From an uncultured Pelagibacteraceae bacterium (GTDB lineage: Bacteria > Pseudomonadota > Alphaproteobacteria > Pelagibacterales > Pelagibacteraceae): 64,000 nucleotides of DNA. Location of the stretch: NCBI GenBank assembly GCA_902546765.1, contig CACCLG010000005.1, forward strand, positions 1-64,000, given 5' to 3'. The notes under the pieces are model-generated. The model had not been told where the DNA came from. It saw only the letters and a list, made by a program, of their open reading frames with translations, and did no database searches. How positions within the stretch are numbered: the first letter of the stretch is position 1; every line of letters begins with the position of its first letter. A program made the translations under genes and the position numbers. Positions 25,519-34,616 of the stretch are shown in pieces.

Positions 25519-26133
25519 ATGGCAGAAGAACCAAGTAGATTAGACGTATCAGATGAAATGATAGCCGAAAGGCGAAGTGGTTCGGGTAAAATGCCTGAGG
25601 ATATGCCGTTATGGATGGCAAAATCAATTGTCAATATTGATAAATTTAGTAAGTGGATCGGAAGTGTTGTTTGTTGGATATTAATACCTTTAATATTTGC
25701 AATGACATACGAAGTGCTCGCGAGAAAATTTTTTTTAGCGCCAACTATATGGGCCTATGACATAAGTAGATTTTTATATGGTGCTTTATTTATGTTGGGA
25801 GCAGGATATGCTCTTTCTAAAGGTGTACATATAAGAGCAGATTTTTTATACCGTAATTTTAAAATTAAAAATCAAGGTCTAATTGATTTTTGGTTATATT
25901 TATTATTTTATTTTCCAGGATTAATTGTTTTTCTTTACATGACTGTTGGTTATGTAAGCGAGTCTATTCAAAGAGGTGAAAGAGGAATGGATACCACTTG
26001 GATGCCATATATGTGGCCAATTAAGTCTTGTTTACTAATAGGTATTATATTTTTATTAATTCAAGGAATTTCTGAATTACTTAAAAGTTATTGGGCAGCT
26101 AAAAAAGGTGTTTGGCCTGGAAAAGATAAATGA
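25519..26133 (+). CDS. dctQ: TRAP transporter small permease (DctQ)
   Basis: This 204-residue protein has a soluble N-terminus of about 40 residues and four hydrophobic segments. It carries the DctQ-typical stretch TYEVLARKFFLAPTIWAYDISRF and the GYALSKGVHIRADF loop. It forms the small membrane subunit with the DctM protein, and the two overlap by 4 bases. The pair drives Na+-coupled uptake of the ligand captured by the periplasmic protein. Confidence 0.9.
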   Translation: MAEEPSRLDVSDEMIAERRSGSGKMPEDMPLWMAKSIVNIDKFSKWIGSVVCWILIPLIFAMTYEVLARKFFLAPTIWAYDISRFLYGALFMLGAGYALSKGVHIRADFLYRNFKIKNQGLIDFWLYLLFYFPGLIVFLYMTVGYVSESIQRGERGMDTTWMPYMWPIKSCLLIGIIFLLIQGISELLKSYWAAKKGVWPGKDK

Positions 26134-27464
26134 TAGCTGAGTTTATAGATCCGGCAATATTAGGTTTTATCCTAGTAGGAGTAATGCTTTTTGCAATCTT
26201 TGTTGGTTTCCCTATTTCATTTACTTTAATATTTTTAGGTTTTGTTTTTGGATACTTAGGTTTTGGAAAATTAGTTTTTTACCTAATGACTTTGCAATTT
26301 TCTATGGTCATGACAGAACAAACTCTCGCCGCCGTTCCACTCTTTGTCTTTATGGGAATAATGATGGAACAAGCAGGATTAATGGAGAGATTATTTTCTG
26401 CATTCCAAATTATGCTAGCTAGAGTTAAGGGATCATTATATTATGCAGTTTTATTTGTTTCTGTAATATTTGCTGCAGCTACTGGTATTGTTGGAGCTTC
26501 AGTCACAATACTTGGAATAATGGCTGCAAAATCAATGAACAGGTCAAATTACGATGTGAGACTAGCTGCAGGAACAATTACTGCAGGTGGAACATTAGGT
26601 ATTTTAATTCCCCCAAGTATAATGCTTGTAGTAATGGGACCAATAATGGAAATTCCAGTCATTGATCTTTTTGCAGCAGCAATCATTCCTGGAATCTTAC
26701 TTGCAAGTTTGTATGCAGGGTACACAACAATCAGATGCATGCTAAATCCAAAGCTTGGACCGGTTCTACCTGACGACATGAGAGCTTCTAGCATGAAAGA
26801 AGTTTGGATCGAGTTTTTACTAGGATTAGTTCCACCTGCAGCTTTAGTTTTTGCAGCACTTGGAAGTATTTTATTTGGATTTGCAACACCAACAGAGGCA
26901 GCAGGTTGTGGGGCAATGGGTGCATTACTTTTATCATTGGCTTATAAAAAATTGACACTTCTAAAACTACAAGACGCATTAGTAAAAACTTTAGAGATCA
27001 CAGCATTAATAATGGTTCTTGTTGCTGCATCAAATTTTTTTGGAGCTGTATTTGCAAGATTAGGTACACCTACATTACTAACTGAATTCTTACTAGGTTT
27101 AGAAATGAATAAATATTTAATTCTTGGAATAATTATGGCAATGATTTTTTTACTAGGTTGGCCACTGGAGTGGGTACCAATTGTAATGATTATAATCCCA
27201 ATTATTTTACCTTTAGTTGAAGCATTAGGTTTTAATTTAACTTGGTTTGCGATTTTGGTTGCAGTTAACTTGCAGACCGCATGGCTTTCACCCCCTGTAG
27301 CTCTTTCAGCATATTTTTTAAAAGGAGTTGTTCCTGAATGGGATTTAAAAGATATTTATTATGGAATGATGCAATTTATGGTACTCCAAATAATTGGATT
27401 AATATTAATAATAGTATTTCCCAAAATTGCACTATGGTTACCGACACTCCTGTATGGACAGTAA
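26130..27464 (+). CDS. dctM: TRAP transporter large permease (DctM)
   Basis: This 444-residue protein has about twelve hydrophobic segments and TRAP-T large-subunit signatures. LAAVPLFVFMGIMMEQAGLMERLF is near residue 65, TAGGTLGILIPPSIMLVVMG near residue 150, and PTEAAGCGAMGALL in the second half. It is the transport channel of the tripartite system. Gene order dctP, dctQ, dctM is the classic one. Downstream lies an NCS1 permease, 25 bases away. Confidence 0.93.
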   Translation: MIAEFIDPAILGFILVGVMLFAIFVGFPISFTLIFLGFVFGYLGFGKLVFYLMTLQFSMVMTEQTLAAVPLFVFMGIMMEQAGLMERLFSAFQIMLARVKGSLYYAVLFVSVIFAAATGIVGASVTILGIMAAKSMNRSNYDVRLAAGTITAGGTLGILIPPSIMLVVMGPIMEIPVIDLFAAAIIPGILLASLYAGYTTIRCMLNPKLGPVLPDDMRASSMKEVWIEFLLGLVPPAALVFAALGSILFGFATPTEAAGCGAMGALLLSLAYKKLTLLKLQDALVKTLEITALIMVLVAASNFFGAVFARLGTPTLLTEFLLGLEMNKYLILGIIMAMIFLLGWPLEWVPIVMIIIPIILPLVEALGFNLTWFAILVAVNLQTAWLSPPVALSAYFLKGVVPEWDLKDIYYGMMQFMVLQIIGLILIIVFPKIALWLPTLLYGQ

Positions 27465-27488
27465 TTTATATTGGTTTAATATATCTTT

Positions 27489-28943
27489 GTGATTCAAGTA
27501 AAAGACAAATATCAAGTTAGAAATTGGGAACTTGTATCAATAAATCCAAATAATCGAGATTGGAGTTGGTTTGACTTTTTTAATTTTTGGGCTGTTTCAA
27601 TTCAAAGTATTATTGGCTTCTCACTAATTGCATCTCTATATTTATTGTATGATTTAAATAGTTTAGTTGTTTTAAGTGGCACATTGGTAGCAGGCCTTAT
27701 TGTATTTTTTCTCGTAAATCTTGTAGGCAACATTTCACAAAATAGTGGCTTACCATTTCCAGTTATCCTAAGACTCTCAATGGGTTTTAATGGTGCAAGA
27801 TATCTTAGTTTGATAAGAGGATTAATTGGAATTTTTATGTTTGGCGTTCAAACATTTTTTATCTCAAAATCTTTAGGTTATATTTTTAGAATTATTTTAT
27901 TCAATATAGATAGCCAAATACTTAATAACGAATTTTTTTTAATTTTTTTCTTTGGTTTGAACCCAATTGATTGGCTCTCACTTTTTGTCTGTTTAATTTT
28001 ACAATATATTCTTTTTACTAAAGGTGCTAAATTTAATAAGAACTTTATAAGATTTTCGTCAATATTTATTTATATTGGATTAATAATATTCCTTATAATT
28101 ATAATCTCTGAAAATTATGTTGCATTACTAAGCTCCTTTATACTAAGCACAAGTACAGAAAATTTTATTTCCAGAAATAATATTTTTCCATTTGTTACTG
28201 TTGTTGGAACAATGTTTGCATATTTTTCAATTCTGATAGTAAATTTTGGTGATTTTGCACGTTATGCGCAAAATAATAGTGAGATGAAGAAAGGTAATTT
28301 TACTTTAATAGTAAATTTGGTGTTATTTTCTCTAATAGCTTTATTAATTTGTTTGGGATCTGATATTATCCTTGCCCAAAAGTCTATTACAGTTGATAGG
28401 TTGTTAACAAATCCGAACGATATTATTGGAAAAATAAACAACATTCATCTTACAATTTTCTCATTAATATTTATTATTATTTCCTCTACTTCTACAAACT
28501 TAATTGCCAACTATATTCCATCACAAAATAGTTTAATAAATTTTTTACCTAATTCTATAAATTTAAAAAGATCTGGAATTATAATTATAATACTTGCATT
28601 ATTAACATCTGCTTTTTGGCTATCACTATTAAGCCAAGCAATATCTTTAAGTATTTTTGATACGTTGGCATCTTTCTTAGGACCTGTATTTGGTGTGATA
28701 ATTGCAGATTATTATTTTGTACAATATAAGAAAATTAATCATAAAGAGTTATTTTACCCAGAAGAAACAACCAAATATATTTATAGTGTTGGCTGGAATT
28801 TAAAAGCATTATATTCGGTGATTATAGGTTTTGTATTTTCTGCCTCGACCATTTGGAATGTTAATTTATTGCACTTACAAACCTTTGGATGGCTAATAGG
28901 TGCATTAGTAACTTTCATCGTATATTTACTTCTTAAAAAATAA
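27489..28943 (+). CDS. NCS1-family nucleobase/cation symporter
   Basis: This 484-residue protein has about twelve hydrophobic segments. The N-terminal NRDWSWFDFFNFWAVSIQSI and the GLPFPVILRLSMGFNGARY motif are those of the NCS1 family (cytosine, allantoin, hydantoin, uracil or thiamine-related permeases). GTG start. It likely takes up a nitrogenous ring compound, using Na+ or H+. It follows the TRAP genes and overlaps the SDR gene in TAATG. No nucleobase-catabolic gene is adjacent, so the substrate stays open. Confidence 0.85.
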   Translation: MIQVKDKYQVRNWELVSINPNNRDWSWFDFFNFWAVSIQSIIGFSLIASLYLLYDLNSLVVLSGTLVAGLIVFFLVNLVGNISQNSGLPFPVILRLSMGFNGARYLSLIRGLIGIFMFGVQTFFISKSLGYIFRIILFNIDSQILNNEFFLIFFFGLNPIDWLSLFVCLILQYILFTKGAKFNKNFIRFSSIFIYIGLIIFLIIIISENYVALLSSFILSTSTENFISRNNIFPFVTVVGTMFAYFSILIVNFGDFARYAQNNSEMKKGNFTLIVNLVLFSLIALLICLGSDIILAQKSITVDRLLTNPNDIIGKINNIHLTIFSLIFIIISSTSTNLIANYIPSQNSLINFLPNSINLKRSGIIIIILALLTSAFWLSLLSQAISLSIFDTLASFLGPVFGVIIADYYFVQYKKINHKELFYPEETTKYIYSVGWNLKALYSVIIGFVFSASTIWNVNLLHLQTFGWLIGALVTFIVYLLLKK

Positions 28944-29689
28944 TGCATAATTTTGATCTCAAAAATAAAGTTGCGATTGTGACAGGAGGTGCACAGGGTT
29001 TTGGATTAGATATCGCAAAAAGATTTATCAAGTCTGGTTCAAAAGTAATTATTTGGGATATTGATGAAGTCGAGTTAAAAAATGCATCTACTGAAATCAA
29101 TAGTGATGATTTAAATTATGATATTGTTGATGTTTCAAATTTTAAAGAAGTAAAAGATGCAGTAGATAAGATAGCTAAAAATTCAAATATAGATATTTTA
29201 GTTAATAGCGCAGGAATTACTGGACCCACTACAGAACTCTGGAATTATAAAATTGATGATTGGTCAAAAATAATTGAAATAAACCTAAATGGGACTTTTT
29301 ATTGTTGCAAGACAGTTGTGCCGCATATGATTAAAAATAATTATGGTAGAATAGTAAATATAGCATCTGTTTCAGGTAAAGACGGAAATGCAAATGCTAG
29401 CGCTTATAGCTCTTCTAAAGCAGGCGTTATAGGACTAACAAAATCTCTTGGAAAGGAATTGGCTTTAAATAATATTGCTGTAAATGCAGTTACTCCAGCT
29501 GGAGCTAATACGAGGATTTTAAACCAAATGTCAAAAGAACATGTTCAAAGAATGCTTTCAAAAGTTCCAAAAGGCAGGTTTTTAGAAGTTCATGAATTAA
29601 CGTCAATGGTTTGCTGGTTATCGTCTGAGGAAAACTCTTTTTCAACAGCTGCAGTATTTGATATCAGTGGTGGAAGATCTACTTACTAG
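28943..29689 (+). CDS. Short-chain dehydrogenase/reductase
   Basis: This 248-residue classical SDR has GGAQGFGLDIA near residue 15, the SVSG serine and the YSSSKAG tyrosine and lysine pair. The C-terminus is typical of 3-oxoacyl-ACP reductase-like enzymes or sugar dehydrogenases. Because it is coupled to the NCS1 permease (shared base) and follows TRAP genes, it probably acts on an imported compound rather than in fatty-acid synthesis. Specificity cannot be derived. Confidence 0.85.
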   Translation: MHNFDLKNKVAIVTGGAQGFGLDIAKRFIKSGSKVIIWDIDEVELKNASTEINSDDLNYDIVDVSNFKEVKDAVDKIAKNSNIDILVNSAGITGPTTELWNYKIDDWSKIIEINLNGTFYCCKTVVPHMIKNNYGRIVNIASVSGKDGNANASAYSSSKAGVIGLTKSLGKELALNNIAVNAVTPAGANTRILNQMSKEHVQRMLSKVPKGRFLEVHELTSMVCWLSSEENSFSTAAVFDISGGRSTY

Positions 29690-29810
29690 GTTTAGACAAA
29701 GGCACAATAACTTTATTTATTTTAGCTATTTTCAAATCTTTTGAAATTACAGGGGATAATATAATGATTGACCAATAAATTAATAAACTAAATATTGTAA
29801 TAGTTTTCAT
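29679..29810 (-). CDS. Possible 43-residue membrane peptide
   Basis: This minus-strand open frame starts at 29810 and ends inside the 3' tail of the SDR gene. The product starts MKTITIFSLLIYWSIIILSP and is followed by a basic tail. It would be a single-span peptide or an exported peptide with a signal sequence. Only length and hydrophobic pattern support it; a chance frame in AT-rich DNA is quite possible. Confidence 0.3.
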   Translation of the reverse strand: MKTITIFSLLIYWSIIILSPVISKDLKIAKINKVIVPLSKPSK

Positions 29811-29918
29811 AACTTATATTTACTTTGCAATTTTGAATAATGGATGTTCAAATAATGACAAATTTTTGACTTTTTAAAAAAATATTGAAATCAAAAATTT
29901 CTAGTCTATATCAGTTAC

Positions 29919-30572
29919 GTGATAAAAATTATTTTTAAATTAGTTCTAATCTCAATATTATTTTTTAAATTTGCCTATGCTGAAAAAATTAATATATTTG
30001 AGTTCACAGATATTGAACTTAAGTCTTTAGAGGTACGAAAAGTCAGAGGCGCTGATAATAAAACTGAATATTCGCTAGGATCAAATGAAAATGGAAACTA
30101 TTTAAAAGCAATTGCTGACAACGCTGCATCTGGACTTGGAAAAAAAGTTAGTGTCGATTTAAATTCAACACCATTCATTAATATCACTTGGAAAGTAGAG
30201 AAAGATTTAAATGGCATTAACGAGAAAAGTAAAAAAGGTCATGATTTTGCAGCAAGAGTTTTTGTAATAAAAAAAACTGGTGCAACTGCTTTGTCAAATA
30301 GGGCCATAAACTATGTTTTTTCAAGTAATGAAAATATTGGAGATAATTGGCCTAGTCCCTATACAAAAAAATCAGTTGATAATGTTTTATCTACAACTAA
30401 AGAAAATTTAAACAAGTGGGTTACCGTTAAAGCTAATGTCAAAGAGGATTTTAAAAAATTTCATGATTTAGATGTGTACGAATTAGATGGAATTGCAATC
30501 ATGGCAGATACTGATAACTCAAAAAATATGTCTATAAGTTATTATCAGAATATCTATTTTTCAGTGGATTAA
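29919..30572 (+). CDS. DUF3047-family exported protein
   Basis: This 217-residue protein has a signal peptide (VIKIIFKLVLISILFFKFAY, cleaved before EKINIF). The body has the DUF3047 features: ITWKVEKDL, the HDFAARVFVI segment near residue 110 and a terminal ELDGIAIMADTDNSK. The fold is a beta sandwich resembling carbohydrate-binding domains. GTG start. It stands alone with its own upstream region. Its function is unknown; periplasmic location is firm. Confidence 0.82.
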   Translation: MIKIIFKLVLISILFFKFAYAEKINIFEFTDIELKSLEVRKVRGADNKTEYSLGSNENGNYLKAIADNAASGLGKKVSVDLNSTPFINITWKVEKDLNGINEKSKKGHDFAARVFVIKKTGATALSNRAINYVFSSNENIGDNWPSPYTKKSVDNVLSTTKENLNKWVTVKANVKEDFKKFHDLDVYELDGIAIMADTDNSKNMSISYYQNIYFSVD

Positions 30573-30651
30573 ATTGAAAAATTTTATTTCTCCAAAAGCA
30601 AAAATTTATCCTTTGAAAAATATCGGTTAAATAAAAATATTCACTAAAAAT

Positions 30652-31884
30652 TTAGAGTCTTTTTTTAATTTCATTAACAATCTTAAGAGCTGAGTCATTT
30701 TCAGCTTGAGATATGAAATGATTTTCTACTTTTTTTAAAAATTTAACATCTTCATTTGACAATTTATTTTTTAAAGATTTTTCATTTATTTTAAGAATTT
30801 TTTCATAGTAAAAATGATCTATGACAGTTTGATAATATTTAAATGGTGTGGGAAATCCCAAATATCTAAAAATTATAATTATTGATAAAATATAGGATAA
30901 GTTTACTCCAAATTTATCGACGAAAGACGCGAAACTAAAAGGTAGATATTTATATAAAAATGGCAATGACCCAAAAGGCATTTCAATAATTTCTTTTGCG
31001 CGTTTATTCACTTCAAGATTTTTAATATATTCCATAGAGGGAAATGTAGATGCGTCTGAAATAATATTTGGTGCTTTAAATTCCTCTTTTAAAATTAATG
31101 AAACTGCAACCACAACTGCTGGGTCTAAATTTTTTTTGGCAACTAAATCAACAGGCAATGACACTACTTGAATATCCTCATCAGGGATATTATTTTTTAA
31201 ATCAAACCCACCTGCCTGAACCACTTCTGGATATAAGTAATCAAATTTCCTTGAAAGTGCTTTTGAAGCATTAAGTGAAAATATTTTTAGGTTCGGATTT
31301 GTCCCTAATTTAAATATAAATTGGTTATTAGCCGGTAGTAAAAAAAAACCTATATCTAAAGTACCATTTTCCATCATGTCAAAATGAATAGAATGCGTTT
31401 TATCTATGAATGTGGTGTTTTTATTATTTACTCCATAAAGATTTAATATTGTTTCTGCCAATAATCTAGTACCTGAATTTTCTGGACCAACACCAAGTTT
31501 CAATCCTTTAAAGTCAGCTAGAGAATTTAATTCTAAATCATTACGATAAAAAATAAATAAAGGCTCTAATATTAAAGAACCAAGTGCTTTAACATTTTTA
31601 AATTGTTTACCTTTTAAATCTTGAGCTACAAACCCTATGTGAATATTTTTATTATCATCGTTAACATCCTCAACTATCTTAATAGTATCCTCACGATTTA
31701 TTACCTCTGACTCAATATTATAATCTTTTAATCTTGTCTTAAGTAAATTAGCTGAGGTATCAAAAAAACCACCTTTTGGGCCTGCTTCAATATAAATAGT
31801 TTTATCTTTTAGATAACTTAAAAAAAATAAAATTATTAATGAAAATAAAATTATATAACCGAAAATATATAGTTTTTTTGGCAC
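30652..31884 (-). CDS. TAXI-family solute-binding protein with membrane anchors and a C-terminal tail
   Basis: This 410-residue protein has an N-terminal hydrophobic anchor at about 7-24, then a TAXI (TRAP-associated extracytoplasmic) domain with the characteristic EAGPKGGFFDTSANLL and LKLGVGPENSGTRLLAE. A second hydrophobic segment lies near residues 322-344, with a charged tail of 66 residues. This two-anchor plan differs from ordinary soluble binding proteins. No TRAP permease is adjacent. It lies 9 bases downstream of the Anbu gene on the same strand, so a signalling or sensing role linked to Anbu is conceivable. Confidence 0.85.
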   Translation of the reverse strand: MPKKLYIFGYIILFSLIILFFLSYLKDKTIYIEAGPKGGFFDTSANLLKTRLKDYNIESEVINREDTIKIVEDVNDDNKNIHIGFVAQDLKGKQFKNVKALGSLILEPLFIFYRNDLELNSLADFKGLKLGVGPENSGTRLLAETILNLYGVNNKNTTFIDKTHSIHFDMMENGTLDIGFFLLPANNQFIFKLGTNPNLKIFSLNASKALSRKFDYLYPEVVQAGGFDLKNNIPDEDIQVVSLPVDLVAKKNLDPAVVVAVSLILKEEFKAPNIISDASTFPSMEYIKNLEVNKRAKEIIEMPFGSLPFLYKYLPFSFASFVDKFGVNLSYILSIIIIFRYLGFPTPFKYYQTVIDHFYYEKILKINEKSLKNKLSNEDVKFLKKVENHFISQAENDSALKIVNEIKKRL

Positions 31885-31893
31885 GTATAAAAT

Positions 31894-32619
31894 TTACTTT
31901 TCCCATTCAAATCTTGGAAATGAGTCAAACACTTTAAATATACCCTCAGACCATTGATTACAAACTTTAGAATAAGTATCATCTGATATATTTAAACATT
32001 CAAGAGAAGCAAGTTTATTCTGATCTTTTTTAAGTATTGCAAAATCTATTGGCGGTCCAACTGTTAGATCACTTTTTAATGTTGAGTCCATTGAAATCAA
32101 AGCACATCTAGCAGCATCACCAATAGAAACGTCTGGTTTTATTACTCTATCTAGAATTGGTTTTCCATATTTTACCTCTCCGATAACAAGATAAGGTTTA
32201 CTATCAGCTGGTCTAATATAATTACCTTGAGGATAAACTAAATAGAGTTCATGTTTTTGACCTTGAATTTGTCCACCCACAACAAATGTAGAACCTAACA
32301 GCACATTGTCAGTATTTATCCCTTGTGGAGAAGAATGTTCAATATTTAAAGATCCGATGTAAGATGCTATTTGGTCAAAATCTGTACAAGTGTTAAGATT
32401 CATTATTCCACTAGAATTGTTTAAATCTTTCTCTAAAGATTTGAAAACAGCTTGTGAAGTACCTAAGTTCCCTGACGTTACAATTACTATTGTTCTATCC
32501 CCAACATCGTGTGTCATCATTTTTGAATAAATATTTACATTATCCAAGCCAGCATTCGTTCTCGAATCAGATGCAAAGACCAACCCATCATTAGTTTTAA
32601 TCCCTATACAATATGTCAT
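31894..32619 (-). CDS. Anbu-type proteasome-like peptidase
   Basis: This 241-residue protein starts MTYCIGIKTNDGLVFASDSR, with the Thr2 nucleophile of Anbu (bacterial proteasome-homologue) proteins after removal of Met1 and the conserved lysine in SKMM. Length matches Anbu. These N-terminal hydrolases form large rings or helices with little known protease activity, and they normally occur with ATP-grasp, alpha-E and transglutaminase-like genes. Here only the ATP-grasp partner is found, on the opposite strand across a 108-base gap. Function is inferred from the family. Confidence 0.92.
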   Translation of the reverse strand: MTYCIGIKTNDGLVFASDSRTNAGLDNVNIYSKMMTHDVGDRTIVIVTSGNLGTSQAVFKSLEKDLNNSSGIMNLNTCTDFDQIASYIGSLNIEHSSPQGINTDNVLLGSTFVVGGQIQGQKHELYLVYPQGNYIRPADSKPYLVIGEVKYGKPILDRVIKPDVSIGDAARCALISMDSTLKSDLTVGPPIDFAILKKDQNKLASLECLNISDDTYSKVCNQWSEGIFKVFDSFPRFEWEK

Positions 32620-32727
32620 AAAATTAATTAATAACGTTTATTTATCTGTCATATATTTGAAATCAAACATATCTGCTATAACTATTACGCATTTGAAAGT
32701 TTATCTTAATTATTAAACAATTGTCAA

Positions 32728-34170
32728 ATGTCAGGTAAACTTTGGAATAATTACAATGCTAGTAAAGCATATGATGGATACTTTACTAACGAAAATAAAC
32801 TTAGAAAGCATGCAGTAATAATTTCGAGCATTCTCGAAAAATACGGAAAAGAAAAACTTCAGGAAATAGAAAAAAATTGTCAAAGTACAATAAGTGCAAG
32901 AGGTATAAACTTTAGAGTTTATGCAGCAAACAACAGAGCAGAAGAAAAAAAATGGCCATTAGATATTATTCCAAGAATAATTCCAAAATCTCAATGGAAT
33001 AAAGTAACAAGAGGACTTAAACAAAGAGTAAAAGCACTAAATTTATTTATAGATGATGCTTATAACCAAAAAAAGATTTTTAAAGATAATATTATACCAA
33101 AAGAAATTATTTTTAATTCGCCTTATTATGTAAAAGAATGTGAAGGTTTCTCTCCAAAATATAAGTCTTGGGCAAACATATCTGGTGTTGATTTAATTAG
33201 AAATAAAAAAGGTGACTATTTAGTCCTAGAAGATAATTTAAGAGTACCTTCAGGTGTCTCTTACATGCTTGAAAATAGGATGGTCATGAGGGACGTTTTT
33301 CCTGAATTATTTACTAGATATAAAGTTTCATCAATTCATCAATACACTAATAAACTTTTTAATTGTATGATTGAATGTATACCAAAAAAAAATAATAATC
33401 CTCACATGGTCGTTCTTACCCCAGGTATTTATAATTCTGCATATTTTGAGCATTCTTTTTTGGCTGAACAAATGGGTATTGCTTTAGTGGAAGGAAAAGA
33501 TCTGTTTGTTGAAAATGATCATGTTTATATGAAAACAGTAAAAGGACCCTTAAGAGTTGATTGTATATATAGAAGACTTGACGATAATTTTTTAGATCCA
33601 AAAGCATTCAATAAAAACTCACTCATTGGTGTTCCTGGATTATTTAAATGTTGGTTAAAAAAAAATGTTGGTATTATAAATGCAATAGGAACTGGTATAG
33701 CTGATGACAAAGTAGTTTATTCATATGTTAATAAAATGATTGTTTATTATTTAGGAGAACAACCTATTCTTAATCAAGTTGAAACTTATTTATGCCACGA
33801 TGAAAAACAAAGAGAATATGTTTTAGAAAATTTATCTAAGCTAGTTGTTAAACCAGCTAATGCTTCTGGTGGATACGGAATAATGATAGGTCCCAAAGCA
33901 TCTGATGAAGAAAGAAGAGAAGTAGCAGAAAAAATAAGAAAAAATCCAAGGGAATATATTGCCCAACCTCTAGAAGTTTTATCAACTGCCCCGACTATTA
34001 CTGACAAAAATATAGAACCTAGACATTTGGATTTAAGACCATTTATTTTAAGTGGTAAAACTAATTATGTTACAACCGGTGGATTGACTAGAGTTGCTCT
34101 TCGTAAAGGTAGTACAATTGTTAACAGTTCTCAAGGTGGAGGATCTAAAGATACATTAATAGTAGATTAA
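32728..34170 (+). CDS. Circularly permuted type 2 ATP-grasp protein
   Basis: This 480-residue protein has the conserved DDAYNQKKIF, GVDLIRNKKGDYLVLEDNLRVPSGVSYMLENR and KPANASGGYGIMIGP motifs of the ATP-grasp family that partners Anbu (DUF404/407, COG2308). Such enzymes are predicted to ligate amino acids or peptides through an acyl-phosphate. It is divergent from the Anbu gene. The usual downstream alpha-E and transglutaminase-like genes are absent: the next gene is ybgC. The product is unknown. Confidence 0.9.
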   Translation: MSGKLWNNYNASKAYDGYFTNENKLRKHAVIISSILEKYGKEKLQEIEKNCQSTISARGINFRVYAANNRAEEKKWPLDIIPRIIPKSQWNKVTRGLKQRVKALNLFIDDAYNQKKIFKDNIIPKEIIFNSPYYVKECEGFSPKYKSWANISGVDLIRNKKGDYLVLEDNLRVPSGVSYMLENRMVMRDVFPELFTRYKVSSIHQYTNKLFNCMIECIPKKNNNPHMVVLTPGIYNSAYFEHSFLAEQMGIALVEGKDLFVENDHVYMKTVKGPLRVDCIYRRLDDNFLDPKAFNKNSLIGVPGLFKCWLKKNVGIINAIGTGIADDKVVYSYVNKMIVYYLGEQPILNQVETYLCHDEKQREYVLENLSKLVVKPANASGGYGIMIGPKASDEERREVAEKIRKNPREYIAQPLEVLSTAPTITDKNIEPRHLDLRPFILSGKTNYVTTGGLTRVALRKGSTIVNSSQGGGSKDTLIVD

Positions 34171-34220
34171 TAAATATTTATGAGTGTTGATAAAATTAAT
34201 GACAAAACTAGAATAGATAT

Positions 34221-34616
34221 ATGTCTAAATATTTTAAATACAAGTTTAAGATTTACTATGAAGACACAGATTCAGGTGGCGTAGTTTATTATGCAAATTA
34301 TTTAAAATATTTAGAGAGAGCTCGATCTGAAGCAATATATTCGTTAGGATTAACAAATACTAATCTTAAAAAAAATCATGATACATTAATAATCGTAAAG
34401 TCTTGCAATATTGAATACAAAAAACCTGCAAAATTTGAAGATGAACTAGAAATAATATCTTCAATATTATCAAAAACTAAAACTTCTTTTACAATGTTAC
34501 AAATAATAAAAAAAAACGAAGAAATAATATCTGAAGCTACAGTTCAATTAGTAACTGTAAATAAAGAGAGTAAACCGATTAAAATACCTGAAATTTTAAA
34601 TAACTTATTAAATTAA
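34221..34616 (+). CDS. ybgC: YbgC-type acyl-CoA thioesterase
   Basis: This 131-residue hot-dog-fold protein has the active-site stretch YEDTDSGGVVYYANYLKYLERARSE, essentially the 4-hydroxybenzoyl-CoA thioesterase/YbgC signature. It hydrolyses short or medium acyl-CoA thioesters in the cytoplasm. In many proteobacteria ybgC heads the tol-pal cluster, but no tol genes follow here. Its 3' end overlaps the convergent UDG gene by 9 bases. Confidence 0.9.
   Translation: MSKYFKYKFKIYYEDTDSGGVVYYANYLKYLERARSEAIYSLGLTNTNLKKNHDTLIIVKSCNIEYKKPAKFEDELEIISSILSKTKTSFTMLQIIKKNEEIISEATVQLVTVNKESKPIKIPEILNNLLN

Noticed and set aside
34180-34284. A short frame after the ATP-grasp gene, checked as a remnant of an alpha-E gene
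   Set aside because: It overlaps ybgC out of frame and shows no alpha-E similarity.
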